Shown here piece after piece: positions 43,221 through 53,790 of a stretch of 64,000 bases of DNA. A model generated the notes under the pieces. The model saw only the letters and a list, made by a program, of their open reading frames with translations. It searched no databases and was not told where the DNA came from. Within the stretch, counting starts at the first letter, position 1; every line of letters begins with the position of its first letter. A program made the position numbers and the translations under genes. Origin of the DNA: Alphaproteobacteria bacterium (lineage in GTDB: Bacteria > Pseudomonadota > Alphaproteobacteria > SHNJ01); the NCBI GenBank assembly GCA_004295055.1, contig SHNJ01000030.1, positions 1 through 64,000 on the forward strand, given 5' to 3'.

Positions 43221-43874
43221 ATGAATCAGAATTCACCATTTCAAACTGAGCTGAGAGCGGTCAAGAACACTTTATTGGCGTTGGCGGCGATGGCAGGTGC
43301 CAGTTGGTTGGGTGTTTCTATGGCCCGAACTTATGCTACGGCAGAAAAATTGGGGCAAACAGAACGCGATGTTCGTGATCAGATCACCCAATGGCAAAAT
43401 GAGGCGCCTGTATTTTATTACGATACTCCCAAGGGAAAAATTATAATTACCCAATATGGCCCATTAAATGTGGATTTAGGTAGTGTTCCAACCGGGGATC
43501 TATGGGCTGATCGCAAAGCATATTTGGAAACAGAAGTTACCATCAATCAGGGATTATATGCCAATAAAATATGCTTTCAAATCCCAGGAAAAGTCCCTTA
43601 CATAGTGCACCGCCACATACGTTACCGGGATGGTTTTGTGCCGGCGGCTCCAGCGACCATTATGCAGATGTTGGACGGAGACTGGCAAAAATTGTATTTG
43701 GCCTTGCAGGGGGAGTGTAATTTTCGCCGGGCGATGAAAATAGAGAATAGGCCTGTTGATCCAGAAGCGGTCAAAGCAATTTTGCAGCCTTTAGCCCCGG
43801 TAGGCAAAGAGCATTCGCTCGGAAATGCGCTTGTTTTTCAAGTTTATGCGATAAATGAACGAGGGTCTGCGTGA
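43221..43874 (+). CDS. Unrecognised membrane-anchored protein, tandem paralogue 1
   Basis: This 217-residue protein has a hydrophobic segment near residues 17-33 (LLALAAMAGASWLGVSM), so it is probably anchored with the rest periplasmic. The following protein is its paralogue. Shared landmarks are a helix ending in a W near residue 55, the YDTPKGKIIITQYGPLNVD/YNTPNGMIIVRKYDPLNID block, IPGKVPYIV/IPGQVAYVG, LDGDWQKLYLAL/LGGDWQGLYQAV, and a nearly identical C-terminus. I know no family. A good ribosome site (GGAGG) lies before the ATG. It overlaps the next gene by 4 bases. Confidence 0.75.
   Translation: MNQNSPFQTELRAVKNTLLALAAMAGASWLGVSMARTYATAEKLGQTERDVRDQITQWQNEAPVFYYDTPKGKIIITQYGPLNVDLGSVPTGDLWADRKAYLETEVTINQGLYANKICFQIPGKVPYIVHRHIRYRDGFVPAAPATIMQMLDGDWQKLYLALQGECNFRRAMKIENRPVDPEAVKAILQPLAPVGKEHSLGNALVFQVYAINERGSA
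43769..43846 (+). repeat. 78-base exact direct repeat, copy 1 (in paralogue 1)
   Basis: These 78 bases are identical to 44404-44481. They encode the C-terminal AILQPLAPVGKEHSLGNALV block. Bases just outside differ (except GATCCAGAAG immediately upstream, which matches apart from one base in between). Confidence 0.95.
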
Positions 43875-44509
43875 CACAAGAACCCTCAAACAGGGGATTA
43901 GATCGACCGCACCGCTGGTATGATCGAACAAAAAATGTATTAGGGGCTGTATTACTGGTTGGAGCATCCACAGTTTTGGCTTTTTCAGCAATTAATTATG
44001 TTCATTGCCAGGAATCGGAATCTGAAAAAAGCAAGCAGCGGGTCAATCAAAAGATTAAAGATTGGCGGGATTTGGCATTGGAACGTCAGGTTCGTTACAA
44101 TACCCCTAATGGCATGATTATTGTTAGAAAATACGATCCGCTGAATATCGATACCGGCCAGATTCCTTGTTCTATGAAATCGAAAGTTGAATATAATAGG
44201 TCTAAATATGCAGGCCGTTTAACATTTGAGATTCCAGGTCAAGTCGCATATGTCGGTCGGGATGGTAAAACTAATTATTACAACGACTTTGTTTTAGCGG
44301 AACCAAAAGAAATCATAGAGATGCTAGGCGGCGATTGGCAAGGCCTATATCAAGCGGTCAAAAGACGGGAAAAATATCATCATAGTCCAATAGATCCAGA
44401 AGAGGTCAAAGCAATTTTGCAGCCTTTAGCCCCGGTAGGCAAAGAGCATTCGCTCGGAAATGCGCTTGTTTTTCAAGTTTACGAGGTCTGTCAGCGGGTC
44501 AGGGCCTAA
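43871..44509 (+). CDS. Unrecognised membrane-anchored protein, tandem paralogue 2
   Basis: This 212-residue paralogue starts at a GTG that overlaps the previous TGA (GTGA), with GAGGG upstream. It has a hydrophobic segment near residues 23-41 (NVLGAVLLVGASTVLAFSA) after basic residues. The body matches paralogue 1 at moderate similarity, but the last 35 residues are almost the same. Two cysteines here (HCQESE, IPCSM) are absent from the partner. Function is unknown. The pair sits between der and nuoJ. Confidence 0.72.
   Translation: MTQEPSNRGLDRPHRWYDRTKNVLGAVLLVGASTVLAFSAINYVHCQESESEKSKQRVNQKIKDWRDLALERQVRYNTPNGMIIVRKYDPLNIDTGQIPCSMKSKVEYNRSKYAGRLTFEIPGQVAYVGRDGKTNYYNDFVLAEPKEIIEMLGGDWQGLYQAVKRREKYHHSPIDPEEVKAILQPLAPVGKEHSLGNALVFQVYEVCQRVRA
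44404..44481 (+). repeat. 78-base exact direct repeat, copy 2 (in paralogue 2)
   Basis: Identical to 43769-43846, at a distance of 635 bases. It encodes the same residues in the same frame. Exact identity, including third codon positions, contrasts with the divergent upstream parts of the two genes. Confidence 0.95.
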
Positions 44510-44640
44510 AAATCACTATCCGGACATAACCGTCACGTAGTTATCCCCTAAAAACCGAAAATAAATCAAAGGTTTGTGTTCCGGCTTGGATTTTGCGCGT
44601 GGGCAGGGTAAGTTCGCGGCAACCAAAAACAAATATCACG

Positions 44641-45270
44641 ATGTCCCTCGAGCTACTTACATTTTACCTTTTTTCAGCCGTGACGATTTTGTCCGGGCTG
44701 ATGGTTATTTCGGCGCGTCACCCAGTGCATGCGGTGCTGTGGCTGATTCTTGCGTTTTTCAACGCTGCGGGATTATTCTTGCTGTTGGGCGCGGAATTCC
44801 TCGCCATGATTCTGGTGATCGTTTATGTCGGCGCGGTCGCAGTCTTATTCCTGTTTGTCGTGATGATGTTGGATGTGGATTTCGTTGCGCTGCGGCAGGG
44901 GTTCTTAAAATATCTGCCTGTTGGGGGCCTGATCGGCGGCATTTTGCTGTGCGAATTGTTGATCGCGGCCAGATTGTTCATTTCCAGTCCGCGTGCCGTC
45001 AAGATTGCTGAAATCAATGCGGCAAAACCGGTTGCGGATGGCATGCATAATACCAAGGCATTGGGACAATTGATCTACACCGATTATTTTCTGATTTTCC
45101 AGATGGCCGGAATGATTCTGTTGCTGGCGATGATCGGCGCAATCGTTTTGACTTTACGCGAACGCGTGGGCGTGCGCCATCAAGTTATTGCGGAGCAAGT
45201 ATATCGCAAGCCATCGGAAGCAATGGAAATCAAACAAGTGCCTGTCGGTGTGGGAGTGCGAATCGAATAA
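44641..45270 (+). CDS. nuoJ: NADH-quinone oxidoreductase subunit J
   Basis: The 209-residue membrane protein starts [20 protein letters not shown] and keeps the NuoJ motif [21 protein letters not shown] with the conserved Tyr-Val-Gly-Ala-Val segment in its third helix. About five membrane segments are seen. The ATG at 44641 is preferred over the upstream GTG at 44593 because homologues start there. It is the first of five consecutive complex I membrane-arm genes. nuoA-I are not upstream. Confidence 0.95.
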   Translation: MSLELLTFYLFSAVTILSGLMVISARHPVHAVLWLILAFFNAAGLFLLLGAEFLAMILVIVYVGAVAVLFLFVVMMLDVDFVALRQGFLKYLPVGGLIGGILLCELLIAARLFISSPRAVKIAEINAAKPVADGMHNTKALGQLIYTDYFLIFQMAGMILLLAMIGAIVLTLRERVGVRHQVIAEQVYRKPSEAMEIKQVPVGVGVRIE

Positions 45271-45578
45271 TGGCTGTTCCTTTGTACCATTACCTGTCGG
45301 TTGCAGCGATTTTGTTCGCTATCGGGATTTTTGGTATTTTCTTAAACCGTAAAAATGTCATTGTTATTTTAATGTCGGTCGAATTGATGCTGTTGGCGGT
45401 GAATATCAACTTCGTCGCCTTTTCCGCGTATCTGCAAAATTTGACCGGCCAAGTATTTTCGATGTTTATCCTAACCGTTGCCGCGGCCGAAGCCGCCATC
45501 GGCCTTGCGATTTTGGTTGTGTTTTTCCGCAACAAGCAAACCATCGCGGTCGAGGATATTAGTGAATTAAAAGGATAG
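45270..45578 (+). CDS. nuoK: NADH-quinone oxidoreductase subunit K
   Basis: This 102-residue protein has three membrane segments and the NuoK pattern: [20 protein letters not shown] with the conserved Glu in the second helix ([16 protein letters not shown]) and a second Glu in [15 protein letters not shown], both needed for proton transfer. It overlaps the nuoJ stop by one base. Length and order are normal. Confidence 0.96.
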   Translation: MAVPLYHYLSVAAILFAIGIFGIFLNRKNVIVILMSVELMLLAVNINFVAFSAYLQNLTGQVFSMFILTVAAAEAAIGLAILVVFFRNKQTIAVEDISELKG

Positions 45579-45605
45579 AAAACTTCTATCTTTTAAGGAG
45601 TATCT

Positions 45606-47537
45606 ATGTATTTAGCTGCCGTGTTTCTTCCATTGCTTGGCTTTCTGATCGTCGGCATTTTTGGCAACTGGATCGGCGACCGCGCCTCTCAATTGATTAC
45701 CTGCATTGGCGTTGGTATTGCAGCACTGATTTCTATTAATTTATTTATGCATATCCCAGGATCTGAAACCTTGATCATTCCGGTATTGGATTGGGTCAAT
45801 TCGGGATCATTGTCTTTTAACTGGGCGTTGCGATTCGATGCGTTGTCGATGGTAATGCTGCTGGTGGTGAATGGCGTATCATTTCTGGTTCATGTTTATT
45901 CAGTTGGCTATATGAGCCACGATAAATCCATTCCACGTTTTATGGCGTATTTGTCGTTATTCACCTTCTTTATGCTTATGCTGGTGACTTCCGACAATTT
46001 GGCGCAGATGTTTTTCGGCTGGGAAGGGGTCGGATTGGCGTCGTATCTGTTGATCGGTTTCTGGTATGAAAAGCCGGAGGCGAATGCCGCCGCGATCAAG
46101 GCATTCGTGGTCAACCGGGTTGGCGATTTCGGATTCGCCCTTGGCATTTTCGGCATATTCATGCTGTTCGATTCGATTACATTCAGTGAAATTTTTGACG
46201 CAGCGCCGAAAATGGCGCAAACCCATATCGATTTCTTGGGTTATGACGTTCATGCGATGACTGTGTTGTGCATTCTGTTATTTATCGGCGCGATGGGCAA
46301 ATCGGCGCAGTTATTGTTGCACACTTGGTTGCCCGATGCGATGGAAGGCCCAACGCCAGTATCCGCATTAATCCACGCCGCGACCATGGTGACCGCCGGC
46401 GTATTTTTAGTTTGCCGCATGTCGCCATTATTCGAATTCGCGCCAATGGCGTTGCAAATGGTAACCATTGTCGGTGCATCGACCGCGTTTTTTGCGGCGA
46501 CAATTGGTTTGGTACAAAACGACATCAAACGCGTGATCGCGTACTCGACTTGCAGCCAGTTGGGTTACATGTTTTTTGCTTGCGGCGTGGGCGCTTATTC
46601 CGCCGGTATGTTCCATTTAACCACCCATGCCTTTTTCAAAGCCCTATTGTTCTTATCCGCAGGTTCCGTCATCCACGCGATGAGTGGCGAACAAGATATG
46701 CGTAAATATGGCGGTCTGTGGCGCGTGATTCCGATCACCTATGTCATGATCTGGATTGGTAATTTGGCACTGGCCGGTATTCCGCCATTCGCTGGATATT
46801 TTTCAAAAGATATGGTGCTGGAGGCCGCTTATGCCGCGCATAGCGGTGTTGGCATGTACGCATTCTGGTTGGGCTTGGCCGCGGCATTCTGTACCGCGTT
46901 TTATTCCTGGCGCCTGTTATTAATGACGTTCCACGGCAAGCCGCGCGCCGATGCCGAAACCATGAGTCATGCGCACGAATCGCCTTGGGTAATGTTAGTA
47001 CCGTTATTGATTCTGGCGGGCGGCGCGATTGCGGCTGGCTGGACGTTAAAAGACGCGTTTATTGGCGAGCATCACGATGTATTCTGGGGCGCGGCAATTT
47101 TTATGGGGCCAGGCAATGAAATTCTGGAACATGCGCATCATGTGCCGACTTGGGTTAAAATGTCGCCATTGTTCGCAGGGCTTGCCGGGATTTTGTTGGC
47201 TTATTGGTTTTATATGATTCAACCGGCGATTCCAGCTCGTTTGGCTAAAACTTTCCCAGGCGTTTACAACTTCTTGCTGAACAAATGGTATTTTGACGAA
47301 CTTTACGACAAAATTTTTGTACAGCCTGCCTTGCGTATCGGCCGCAGCCTATGGCTGGGCGGGGATGGGGCGATTATAGATGGGTTAGGCCCCAACGGCA
47401 TCGCCAGTGTTTCGCAGCGTTTTGCCGGAACATTATCCCGGTTTCAAAGCGGGTTTATGTATCACTATGCATTCGTGATGTTGTGCGGCGTTGCCGGATT
47501 TATCAGTTATTTCATTTTGCGTTATTGGTGGAGCTAA
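45606..47537 (+). CDS. nuoL: NADH-quinone oxidoreductase subunit L
   Basis: The 643-residue antiporter-like subunit has about 15-16 membrane segments. It keeps [19 protein letters not shown] with the key Glu near residue 142, [20 protein letters not shown] with the Lys and [20 protein letters not shown], and the long lateral helix at the C-terminus ([15 protein letters not shown]). It is the distal proton pump of complex I. AAGGAG precedes the ATG by 6 bases. Confidence 0.97.
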   Translation: MYLAAVFLPLLGFLIVGIFGNWIGDRASQLITCIGVGIAALISINLFMHIPGSETLIIPVLDWVNSGSLSFNWALRFDALSMVMLLVVNGVSFLVHVYSVGYMSHDKSIPRFMAYLSLFTFFMLMLVTSDNLAQMFFGWEGVGLASYLLIGFWYEKPEANAAAIKAFVVNRVGDFGFALGIFGIFMLFDSITFSEIFDAAPKMAQTHIDFLGYDVHAMTVLCILLFIGAMGKSAQLLLHTWLPDAMEGPTPVSALIHAATMVTAGVFLVCRMSPLFEFAPMALQMVTIVGASTAFFAATIGLVQNDIKRVIAYSTCSQLGYMFFACGVGAYSAGMFHLTTHAFFKALLFLSAGSVIHAMSGEQDMRKYGGLWRVIPITYVMIWIGNLALAGIPPFAGYFSKDMVLEAAYAAHSGVGMYAFWLGLAAAFCTAFYSWRLLLMTFHGKPRADAETMSHAHESPWVMLVPLLILAGGAIAAGWTLKDAFIGEHHDVFWGAAIFMGPGNEILEHAHHVPTWVKMSPLFAGLAGILLAYWFYMIQPAIPARLAKTFPGVYNFLLNKWYFDELYDKIFVQPALRIGRSLWLGGDGAIIDGLGPNGIASVSQRFAGTLSRFQSGFMYHYAFVMLCGVAGFISYFILRYWWS

Positions 47538-47538
47538 G

Positions 47539-49071
47539 ATGTACGGCCTTCCGATCCTTTCGGTTTTGACATTCCTGCCGCTGTTTGGTGCGGTGCTGAT
47601 TTTCTTGTTGCGTGGCACGCCGGATCAGGTGGAGCGCAATTCGCGCTGGACCGCGCTTTGGACATCCATCATTACCTTCATTCTATCCTTATTAATGTGG
47701 CACAATTTTGATGGCGCTAAAGCCGATTACCAGTTCGTAGAAAAGGCGCCGTGGATTTCGTCCTTGGGTATTGATTATCATCTTGGCGTTGACGGTATTT
47801 CCATTTTCTTTGTCATTCTATCGGCATTGCTGACCGTCATTTGCGTTATCGCCAGCTGGCAGTCGGTCGAAAAACGCGTGCGCGAATACATGATCGCGTT
47901 TCTGATCTTGGAAACTTTTATGATCGGCATGTTCTGCGCACTGGATATGGTTTTGTTTTATTTATTCTTCGAAGGCGTGCTGATTCCGATGTTCTTGATC
48001 ATCGGCGTATGGGGCGGCGCGCGGCGCGTCTATGCGGCATTTAAGTTCTTTCTGTATACGTTATTAGGTTCCGTATTAATGCTGGTAGCTATGGTGGCGA
48101 TGTACTGGCATGCGGGTACAACGGATATAACAGTTCTCACCACAACGCAGTTCCCAGTGCCGATGCAGCATTGGCTGTTCCTGGCGTTCTTCGCGTCCTT
48201 TGCCGTCAAAATGCCAATGTGGCCGGTGCATACTTGGTTGCCGGACGCGCACGTCGAAGCGCCCACGGGCGGTTCCGTCATTTTGGCCGGTATTTTGCTG
48301 AAAATGGGTGGATATGGTTTCTTGCGATTCTCCTTGCCTATGTTCGCCGCTGCCAGCCAGGATTTTGCGCCCTTTATTTTTACTCTCAGTGTAATCGCGG
48401 TGATTTATACGTCACTGGTGGCGCTTGCCCAAGAAGACATGAAAAAACTGATCGCCTATTCGTCGGTCGCGCATATGGGTTTTGTAACCATGGGCATTTT
48501 TACCTTGAATGTGCAGGGGATCGATGGCGCGATCGTACAAATGCTGTCGCACGGGTTTGTATCTGCCGCTTTGTTCCTTTGCGTTGGCGTTTTATATGAC
48601 CGGATTCATTCCCGGGAAATAGCGGCCTATGGCGGCGTGGTGGAACGCATGCCGATTTACGCCTTTGTATTTTTGGTATTTACATTAGCCTCGGTTGGAT
48701 TGCCGGGCACTAGCGGTTTCGTCGGCGAGTTTTTGGCTTTGGCTGGAGCGTATCAAGCGAACAAGTTGGTGGCGATGCTGGCGGCGACAGGCGTGATTTT
48801 GGGCGCGGCTTATTCTCTGTGGCTATATCGCCGCGTAGTGTTGGGCAAGCTGGAGAAATTATCGCTGAAAAGCCTGAAAGATTTAAGCTGGCAGGAAATA
48901 ACTATTTTCGCGCCGTTATTAGTATTGGTGGTGTGGATGGGTGTTTATCCGACCAGTTTCATGAAACCGATGGAGGCGTCGGTGGATAAATTGCTGGCCG
49001 ATGTGTCGGCGGATTTGAACGCTGCGCCGCCTCGCATGTCAATCTTAGATACTTTATTTCCTGCCGAGTGA
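47539..49071 (+). CDS. nuoM: NADH-quinone oxidoreductase subunit M
   Basis: The 510-residue antiporter-like subunit starts at the ATG at 47539, one base after the nuoL stop, with GGAGC upstream; an earlier in-frame start at 47491 is inside nuoL. It carries [21 protein letters not shown] with the conserved Glu, [20 protein letters not shown] with the Lys and the [12 protein letters not shown] motif, and [15 protein letters not shown]. It pumps protons in complex I. Confidence 0.97.
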   Translation: MYGLPILSVLTFLPLFGAVLIFLLRGTPDQVERNSRWTALWTSIITFILSLLMWHNFDGAKADYQFVEKAPWISSLGIDYHLGVDGISIFFVILSALLTVICVIASWQSVEKRVREYMIAFLILETFMIGMFCALDMVLFYLFFEGVLIPMFLIIGVWGGARRVYAAFKFFLYTLLGSVLMLVAMVAMYWHAGTTDITVLTTTQFPVPMQHWLFLAFFASFAVKMPMWPVHTWLPDAHVEAPTGGSVILAGILLKMGGYGFLRFSLPMFAAASQDFAPFIFTLSVIAVIYTSLVALAQEDMKKLIAYSSVAHMGFVTMGIFTLNVQGIDGAIVQMLSHGFVSAALFLCVGVLYDRIHSREIAAYGGVVERMPIYAFVFLVFTLASVGLPGTSGFVGEFLALAGAYQANKLVAMLAATGVILGAAYSLWLYRRVVLGKLEKLSLKSLKDLSWQEITIFAPLLVLVVWMGVYPTSFMKPMEASVDKLLADVSADLNAAPPRMSILDTLFPAE

Positions 49072-50576
49072 TGATCATGGAACCTATTACGACTGAATTT
49101 TACGATTTTAGACTGATTTTTCCGGAAATAACTTTGGCCATTTTCGCGATCATTGGTTTGATTTTTGGCGTTTATGATAAAAAGCGGGCCTATAACGCGG
49201 CCGCACTGATTGCTGTCGTTGGATTTGCCACGGTTGCGTATATGGTGCATTTGACTGACCAATATTTGGTGGCGTTAAAACCGGAATATGTTGCGACCGC
49301 ATTTAATAATTTATTCCGCTTTGATCCATTCGCCGCCATTATGAAAAGCCTGGTGTTGTTGGGCGGCGCGGTTACGGCAATTTTATCCTGGCGCTATTTG
49401 CCTGAACAAAAAGACAATAGGCATGAATTTTACGCGCTTATGATGTTATCCACTCTCGGCATGATGGTAATGCTGTCGGCCAATAATTTCTTGACGCTGT
49501 ATGTTGGCCTGGAATTGCAAAGCTTGGCCTTATATGTGCTGGCTGCGTTTCATCGCGACAGTGTGCGTTCCACAGAAGCCGGCATCAAATATTTCGTGCT
49601 GGGCGCATTGTCGTCCGGCATGCTGTTGTTCGGCATTTCGTTCATTTATGGATTCTCCGGCACGACCGATTTTTATACGGCTGCCCGTATGTTAAGCGGT
49701 GTCGACATGAAACACAGCCTTGGCATAGTAACCGGTGTCGTGTTTATGCTAGCGGGATTGGCATTCAAAGTATCGGCGGTGCCGTTCCATATGTGGACGC
49801 CGGACGTTTATGAAGGCGCCCCAACGCCTGTAACGGCGTTTTTCGCGGTGGCCCCAAAAATCGCAGCCTTGGGATTGTTGGTGCGTGTATTGGCTGGACC
49901 ATTATCGACCAGTCCGCATATCTGGCAACAAGTCATCATATTTTTGGCGGCAGCTTCGATGTTGGTCGGCGCGGTAGCGGCTCTGCGTCAAACCAATATT
50001 AAACGACTGATGGCTTATAGTTCTATTGGCCATATGGGATTTGTATTGATGGGTATTGCGGCGGCTTCGACCGAAGGCGTCCGGGCATTGACGGCGTATA
50101 TGATTATTTATGTGATCATGAGTGTTGGCGCATTTGCCTGTATTTTATCCATGCGCCGCGACGGAAAATTGGTTGAGAAAATTTCAGATTTAACGGGTTT
50201 GTCGAAGACCAATCCGATTATGGCGCTATGTTTGCTGGTGATTTTGTTCTCTATGGCCGGAATTCCGCCGTTAGCAGGATTCTTTGCCAAGTTTTATGTC
50301 ATCATCGCCGCCTTGCACAGCAATTTGTACTGGCTGGCGGTTTTCGGCGTCGTAGCCAGCGTAATTTCCGCCTATTATTATTTGAATATCATCAAAATAA
50401 TGTATTTTGACGATGTCCGCGAAGCACTGGATAAATTTATTCATAGTGAATTGCGTTTGGTAATGGTCGGCAGCGCATTGTTGCTGGCCTTGTTCGTAAT
50501 TTACCCGGATCCAGTCATGCATTGGTCGGAACGCGCCTCCAGCCTGATTTATTCGGTAGGCGATCTTGGCCGGTAA
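49071..50576 (+). CDS. nuoN: NADH-quinone oxidoreductase subunit N
   Basis: The 501-residue protein has antiporter-like helices and NuoN motifs: LTLYVGLELQSLALYVLAAF with a conserved Glu, GLAFKVSAVPFHMWTPDVYE with the Lys and WTPDVYEGAPTPVTAFF, and AYSSIGHMGFVLMG. The start ATG at 49071 overlaps the nuoM TGA (TGATG). An ATG two codons later is also possible. It is the last nuo gene here. Confidence 0.96.
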   Translation: MIMEPITTEFYDFRLIFPEITLAIFAIIGLIFGVYDKKRAYNAAALIAVVGFATVAYMVHLTDQYLVALKPEYVATAFNNLFRFDPFAAIMKSLVLLGGAVTAILSWRYLPEQKDNRHEFYALMMLSTLGMMVMLSANNFLTLYVGLELQSLALYVLAAFHRDSVRSTEAGIKYFVLGALSSGMLLFGISFIYGFSGTTDFYTAARMLSGVDMKHSLGIVTGVVFMLAGLAFKVSAVPFHMWTPDVYEGAPTPVTAFFAVAPKIAALGLLVRVLAGPLSTSPHIWQQVIIFLAAASMLVGAVAALRQTNIKRLMAYSSIGHMGFVLMGIAAASTEGVRALTAYMIIYVIMSVGAFACILSMRRDGKLVEKISDLTGLSKTNPIMALCLLVILFSMAGIPPLAGFFAKFYVIIAALHSNLYWLAVFGVVASVISAYYYLNIIKIMYFDDVREALDKFIHSELRLVMVGSALLLALFVIYPDPVMHWSERASSLIYSVGDLGR

Positions 50577-51315
50577 TTCCGCATCCATCCGGCTGCATTA
50601 CCACGATTCTATCGATTCCACTAATTCCGAGGCGCAGCGGCTATTATCGTCTGGCGAATTGCCGCCTTTTGCCGTTTGCGCGGCTATACAATCGGCTGGC
50701 AGGGGACGGCAAGGGCGTATTTGGCAGTCTGTGGAAGGTAATTTATTCTATTCTTTGGCATGTCAACCCGCCGCGCCACTACAAGTCTGGCCGCAACTGT
50801 CTTTTATCTCGGCGATTGCCGTATGCGATGTATTGCGGGAAATAATGGGTGGTGTCCATATACAATGCAAGTGGCCAAATGATGTATTATGCAATGGCAA
50901 AAAGATTGCCGGGATATTGCTGGAAACGGCGCAGGATAAAAATGACCAGCCCAATTTAATTGTCGGTATTGGCGTGAATGTGATTAGCCATCCCGATCAA
51001 ACTTCTTATCCAGCGACCTCTATTTTTACAGAAAGCAAAAAAACGGTTGGGGTAAAGCAACTGGCCGAAATGCTGGGTGATAAATTGTGGTTTTATGCCG
51101 GGCGCTGGCAAAAAGATGGATTTGCTCAATTTCGCCAAGCCTGGCTGGATCAGGCGGCGTTTAAAGGCCAGAAAATCACGGTTTCCGAGGCTCCCGGCAC
51201 ACCTGATGGCAAATTAAGCGGCATATTCCTTGATTTGCGCGAGGATGGCGCGTTATTATTGGGACTTGAGGAAAATAAGGTTTTGCCTATATTTTCCGGC
51301 ATAGTGGGAATTTAA
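50566..51315 (+). CDS. birA: Biotin--[acetyl-CoA-carboxylase] ligase
   Basis: This 249-residue protein is the catalytic form without an N-terminal DNA-binding domain. It has SIDSTNSEAQRLL, the biotin-adenylate motif AGRGRQGRIWQSVEGNLF, CKWPNDVLCNGKKIAGILLE with the catalytic Lys, and LIVGIGVNV. It attaches biotin to the carboxylase carrier protein. The start is a TTG at 50566 within the end of nuoN, because no ATG or GTG fits and the DSTNSEA motif follows soon after. It cannot act as a repressor in the way E. coli BirA does. Confidence 0.92.
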   Translation: MAGNSASIRLHYHDSIDSTNSEAQRLLSSGELPPFAVCAAIQSAGRGRQGRIWQSVEGNLFYSLACQPAAPLQVWPQLSFISAIAVCDVLREIMGGVHIQCKWPNDVLCNGKKIAGILLETAQDKNDQPNLIVGIGVNVISHPDQTSYPATSIFTESKKTVGVKQLAEMLGDKLWFYAGRWQKDGFAQFRQAWLDQAAFKGQKITVSEAPGTPDGKLSGIFLDLREDGALLLGLEENKVLPIFSGIVGI

Positions 51316-51316
51316 A

Positions 51317-52132
51317 ATGTATCATCTCTGTATTGATTCGGGCAATACCAACACCGTGTTCGCGGTTTATGATGGCGAAACCATGCTGGCGTCTTGGCGG
51401 ATGACGACCGATGTCAATCGCACCGCCGATGAATTTGCGGTTTGGTTGTTGCAATTGTTTGAATTGAAAAATATCGATGCGAAAAAGATTACCGGCGCGA
51501 TTGTCGCCAACGTCGTGCCGCAAACTGGGCATGCGCTTTATAAATTGTGTGAAACTTATTTTGGCGTGAAACCGTTTTATGTGGGTCAGGAAAACTTCGA
51601 TCTAGGCATAGCGGTACGGGTGGATACGCCAGAAGAAGTCGGCGCGGATCGTTTGGTCAATGCGGTGGCAGTGATTGATAAATATCCGCTGCCTGCTGTA
51701 GTTATCGATTTCGGTACGGCTACCACGTTTGACGTTATTGACGAGCAGGGCAGTTATCTGGGTGGTGTTATCTGCCCAGGCATTAATTTGTCCCTTGATG
51801 CCTTGGTCCAAGGGACGGCTAAATTACCGCGTGTGGCGATTGCAAAGCCAAGGCAGGTTATTGGCAAGCGCACTGAAGAAGCGATGCAATCAGGCGCCTA
51901 TTGGGGTTATGCCGGATTAATTCAAGGGATCTTAGAGAAAATAGAGGATGAGCACGGTAAAAAAATGACGGTGATAGCCACTGGCGGTCTTGCGGGATTT
52001 TTTGCCGACGTGATTCCTGATCTGTTTGCAATTGATCGTGATTTAACCTTAAACGGTTTAACCAAATTATATTTCCGCAATGCGCGGGGTATCCGTAACA
52101 TCAAACTGCGCAGTGTGAAAAGTGGCGTCTGA
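51317..52132 (+). CDS. coaX: Type III pantothenate kinase
   Basis: The 271-residue protein is the CoaX type: LCIDSGNTNTVFAVYDGE with the phosphate-binding loop, VDTPEEVGADRLVNAVAVID and VIDFGTATTFDVIDEQG with the catalytic Asp, and VIATGGLAGFFADVI. It phosphorylates pantothenate, the first CoA step. The start is 1 base after the birA stop and the end overlaps rnj by 11 bases. Common order in Alphaproteobacteria after nuoN. Confidence 0.95.
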   Translation: MYHLCIDSGNTNTVFAVYDGETMLASWRMTTDVNRTADEFAVWLLQLFELKNIDAKKITGAIVANVVPQTGHALYKLCETYFGVKPFYVGQENFDLGIAVRVDTPEEVGADRLVNAVAVIDKYPLPAVVIDFGTATTFDVIDEQGSYLGGVICPGINLSLDALVQGTAKLPRVAIAKPRQVIGKRTEEAMQSGAYWGYAGLIQGILEKIEDEHGKKMTVIATGGLAGFFADVIPDLFAIDRDLTLNGLTKLYFRNARGIRNIKLRSVKSGV

Positions 52133-53789
52133 TTTCGATCCTAAAAATTCTGAAGTTTTATATGTGCCGCTGGGTGGCGCCGGTGAAATTGGCCGCAATA
52201 TGTATTTATACGGCCATGCCGGCAAATGGTTGTTGGTCGACTGCGGTATCAGTTTCGCGCATGACGGTATTCCGGGCATTGATTTGTTGATGTCAGATCC
52301 CGAATTTATATTGGAACGCAAAGAATCTTTGGTTGGGATGATTGTCACCCATGCGCACGAAGACCATATCGGCGCCATACCTTATGTCATTGAAGAGCTG
52401 GGCTGCCCGATCTATACAACGCGCTTTACCGCCGCGATGATTAAAACAAAACTAGAGGAAACGGGACTAAACCGTAAGGTTAAGACCCATATTATCGAAT
52501 CCAACCGCGAATTTTCGGTTGGACCGTTCGATTTGCAATTTCTGCCGCTGACCCATTCAATTCCAGACAATCATAGCCTGGTTATTAAAACCAAAATCGG
52601 CACTATATTTCATACGGGTGATTGGAAGTTCGATCCGACGCCAGTTATTGGCGAGCCAACGGATTTCCATGCGCTGCATGAACTGGGCGAACGCCGTGTC
52701 ATGGCCATGATTTGCGATTCGACCAATGTGTTTGAACCGGGCGAAGGCGGATCGGAACAGGCCGTCCGGCAGAGTTTAAAGAAAATTATTGCCGAACAAA
52801 CCGGCAAGGTTGCAGTAACCTTGTTTGCCAGTAACGTTGCCCGTCTGAAAAGCGTTGCAGAGGCGGCGGAAGCGGCAGACCGGCATGTGGTATTGGCCGG
52901 GCGTTCCTTGCACCGCGTCTATGATATCGCCACACAACTGGGGTATATTAAGGAAATTCCTAATCTGATCGACGAAGAACAGGTTGGTTATTTCCCCGAC
53001 AATAAAATCCTGTTCCTGTGCACTGGTTGCCAGGGCGAGCGTATGTCGGCCATGGATAAAATTGCTGGCGGCATGCATCAGCATATTAAATTGGGCGATG
53101 GCGATACGGTTATATTTTCCTCCCGCGAGATCCCAGGCAACGAACTGGCCATACAACAGATACAGAATCGATTGGCGCGTCTGGGCGTGCATATCATCAC
53201 CGCCGACAGCCACTTTACGCATGTGTCCGGTCACCCATACCGCGATGAATTGACCAAGATGTATCAGTTGATACGCCCTCGCTTAGCGATACCGATGCAT
53301 GGCGAGTTAAGGCATTTATTGACGCATCAGGAATTGGCACAGAAATGCGGCGTGCGCGATGCGTTGGTTGTTGAAAACGGCGAAGTGATCCGTATTTTGC
53401 CAGATCGCAGTGAATATGTGGGTACCATCCCAACGGATGTATTGGCGTTGGATGGCGACCAGTGGATCAGACTTAATTCCGAAGTGTTCAAGGAAAAGCA
53501 TAAATTCAATTGGAATGGGGCTATGGTGATTTCCGTGGCTTTGGACAAAAAAGGCCAGCTGGTAACCGGGCCAGAAATCAGTTTAATGGGTGTCGTCGAA
53601 CACGATCAATTGGATCAGGTAACGGAAAATGTAGCGGATGCGGTTGAAGAGTCGCTGAATAAAACATCGAAATCGGAAAGAATAGACGATGCGGCTATGG
53701 CGGAAAAAATACGCATCGCGGCGCAACGCGTAGTTCAGGCGGTTTCCGGCAAAAAACCTTTGGGCCGCGTGCATATTTTGCGGGTGTAA
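52122..53789 (+). CDS. rnj: Ribonuclease J
   Basis: The 555-residue protein is a metallo-beta-lactamase/beta-CASP RNase. It has the zinc motif VTHAHEDHIGAIPYVIEELG (HxHxDH), LTHSIPDNHSLVIKT, a CASP region ending HVSGHPYRDELTKMYQLIRP, and a C-terminal domain. RNase J has 5'-3' exonuclease and endonuclease activity in mRNA decay and rRNA maturation. It starts at a GTG overlapping the coaX end by 11 bases. Confidence 0.95.
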   Translation: MASDFDPKNSEVLYVPLGGAGEIGRNMYLYGHAGKWLLVDCGISFAHDGIPGIDLLMSDPEFILERKESLVGMIVTHAHEDHIGAIPYVIEELGCPIYTTRFTAAMIKTKLEETGLNRKVKTHIIESNREFSVGPFDLQFLPLTHSIPDNHSLVIKTKIGTIFHTGDWKFDPTPVIGEPTDFHALHELGERRVMAMICDSTNVFEPGEGGSEQAVRQSLKKIIAEQTGKVAVTLFASNVARLKSVAEAAEAADRHVVLAGRSLHRVYDIATQLGYIKEIPNLIDEEQVGYFPDNKILFLCTGCQGERMSAMDKIAGGMHQHIKLGDGDTVIFSSREIPGNELAIQQIQNRLARLGVHIITADSHFTHVSGHPYRDELTKMYQLIRPRLAIPMHGELRHLLTHQELAQKCGVRDALVVENGEVIRILPDRSEYVGTIPTDVLALDGDQWIRLNSEVFKEKHKFNWNGAMVISVALDKKGQLVTGPEISLMGVVEHDQLDQVTENVADAVEESLNKTSKSERIDDAAMAEKIRIAAQRVVQAVSGKKPLGRVHILRV

Positions 53790-53790
53790 A

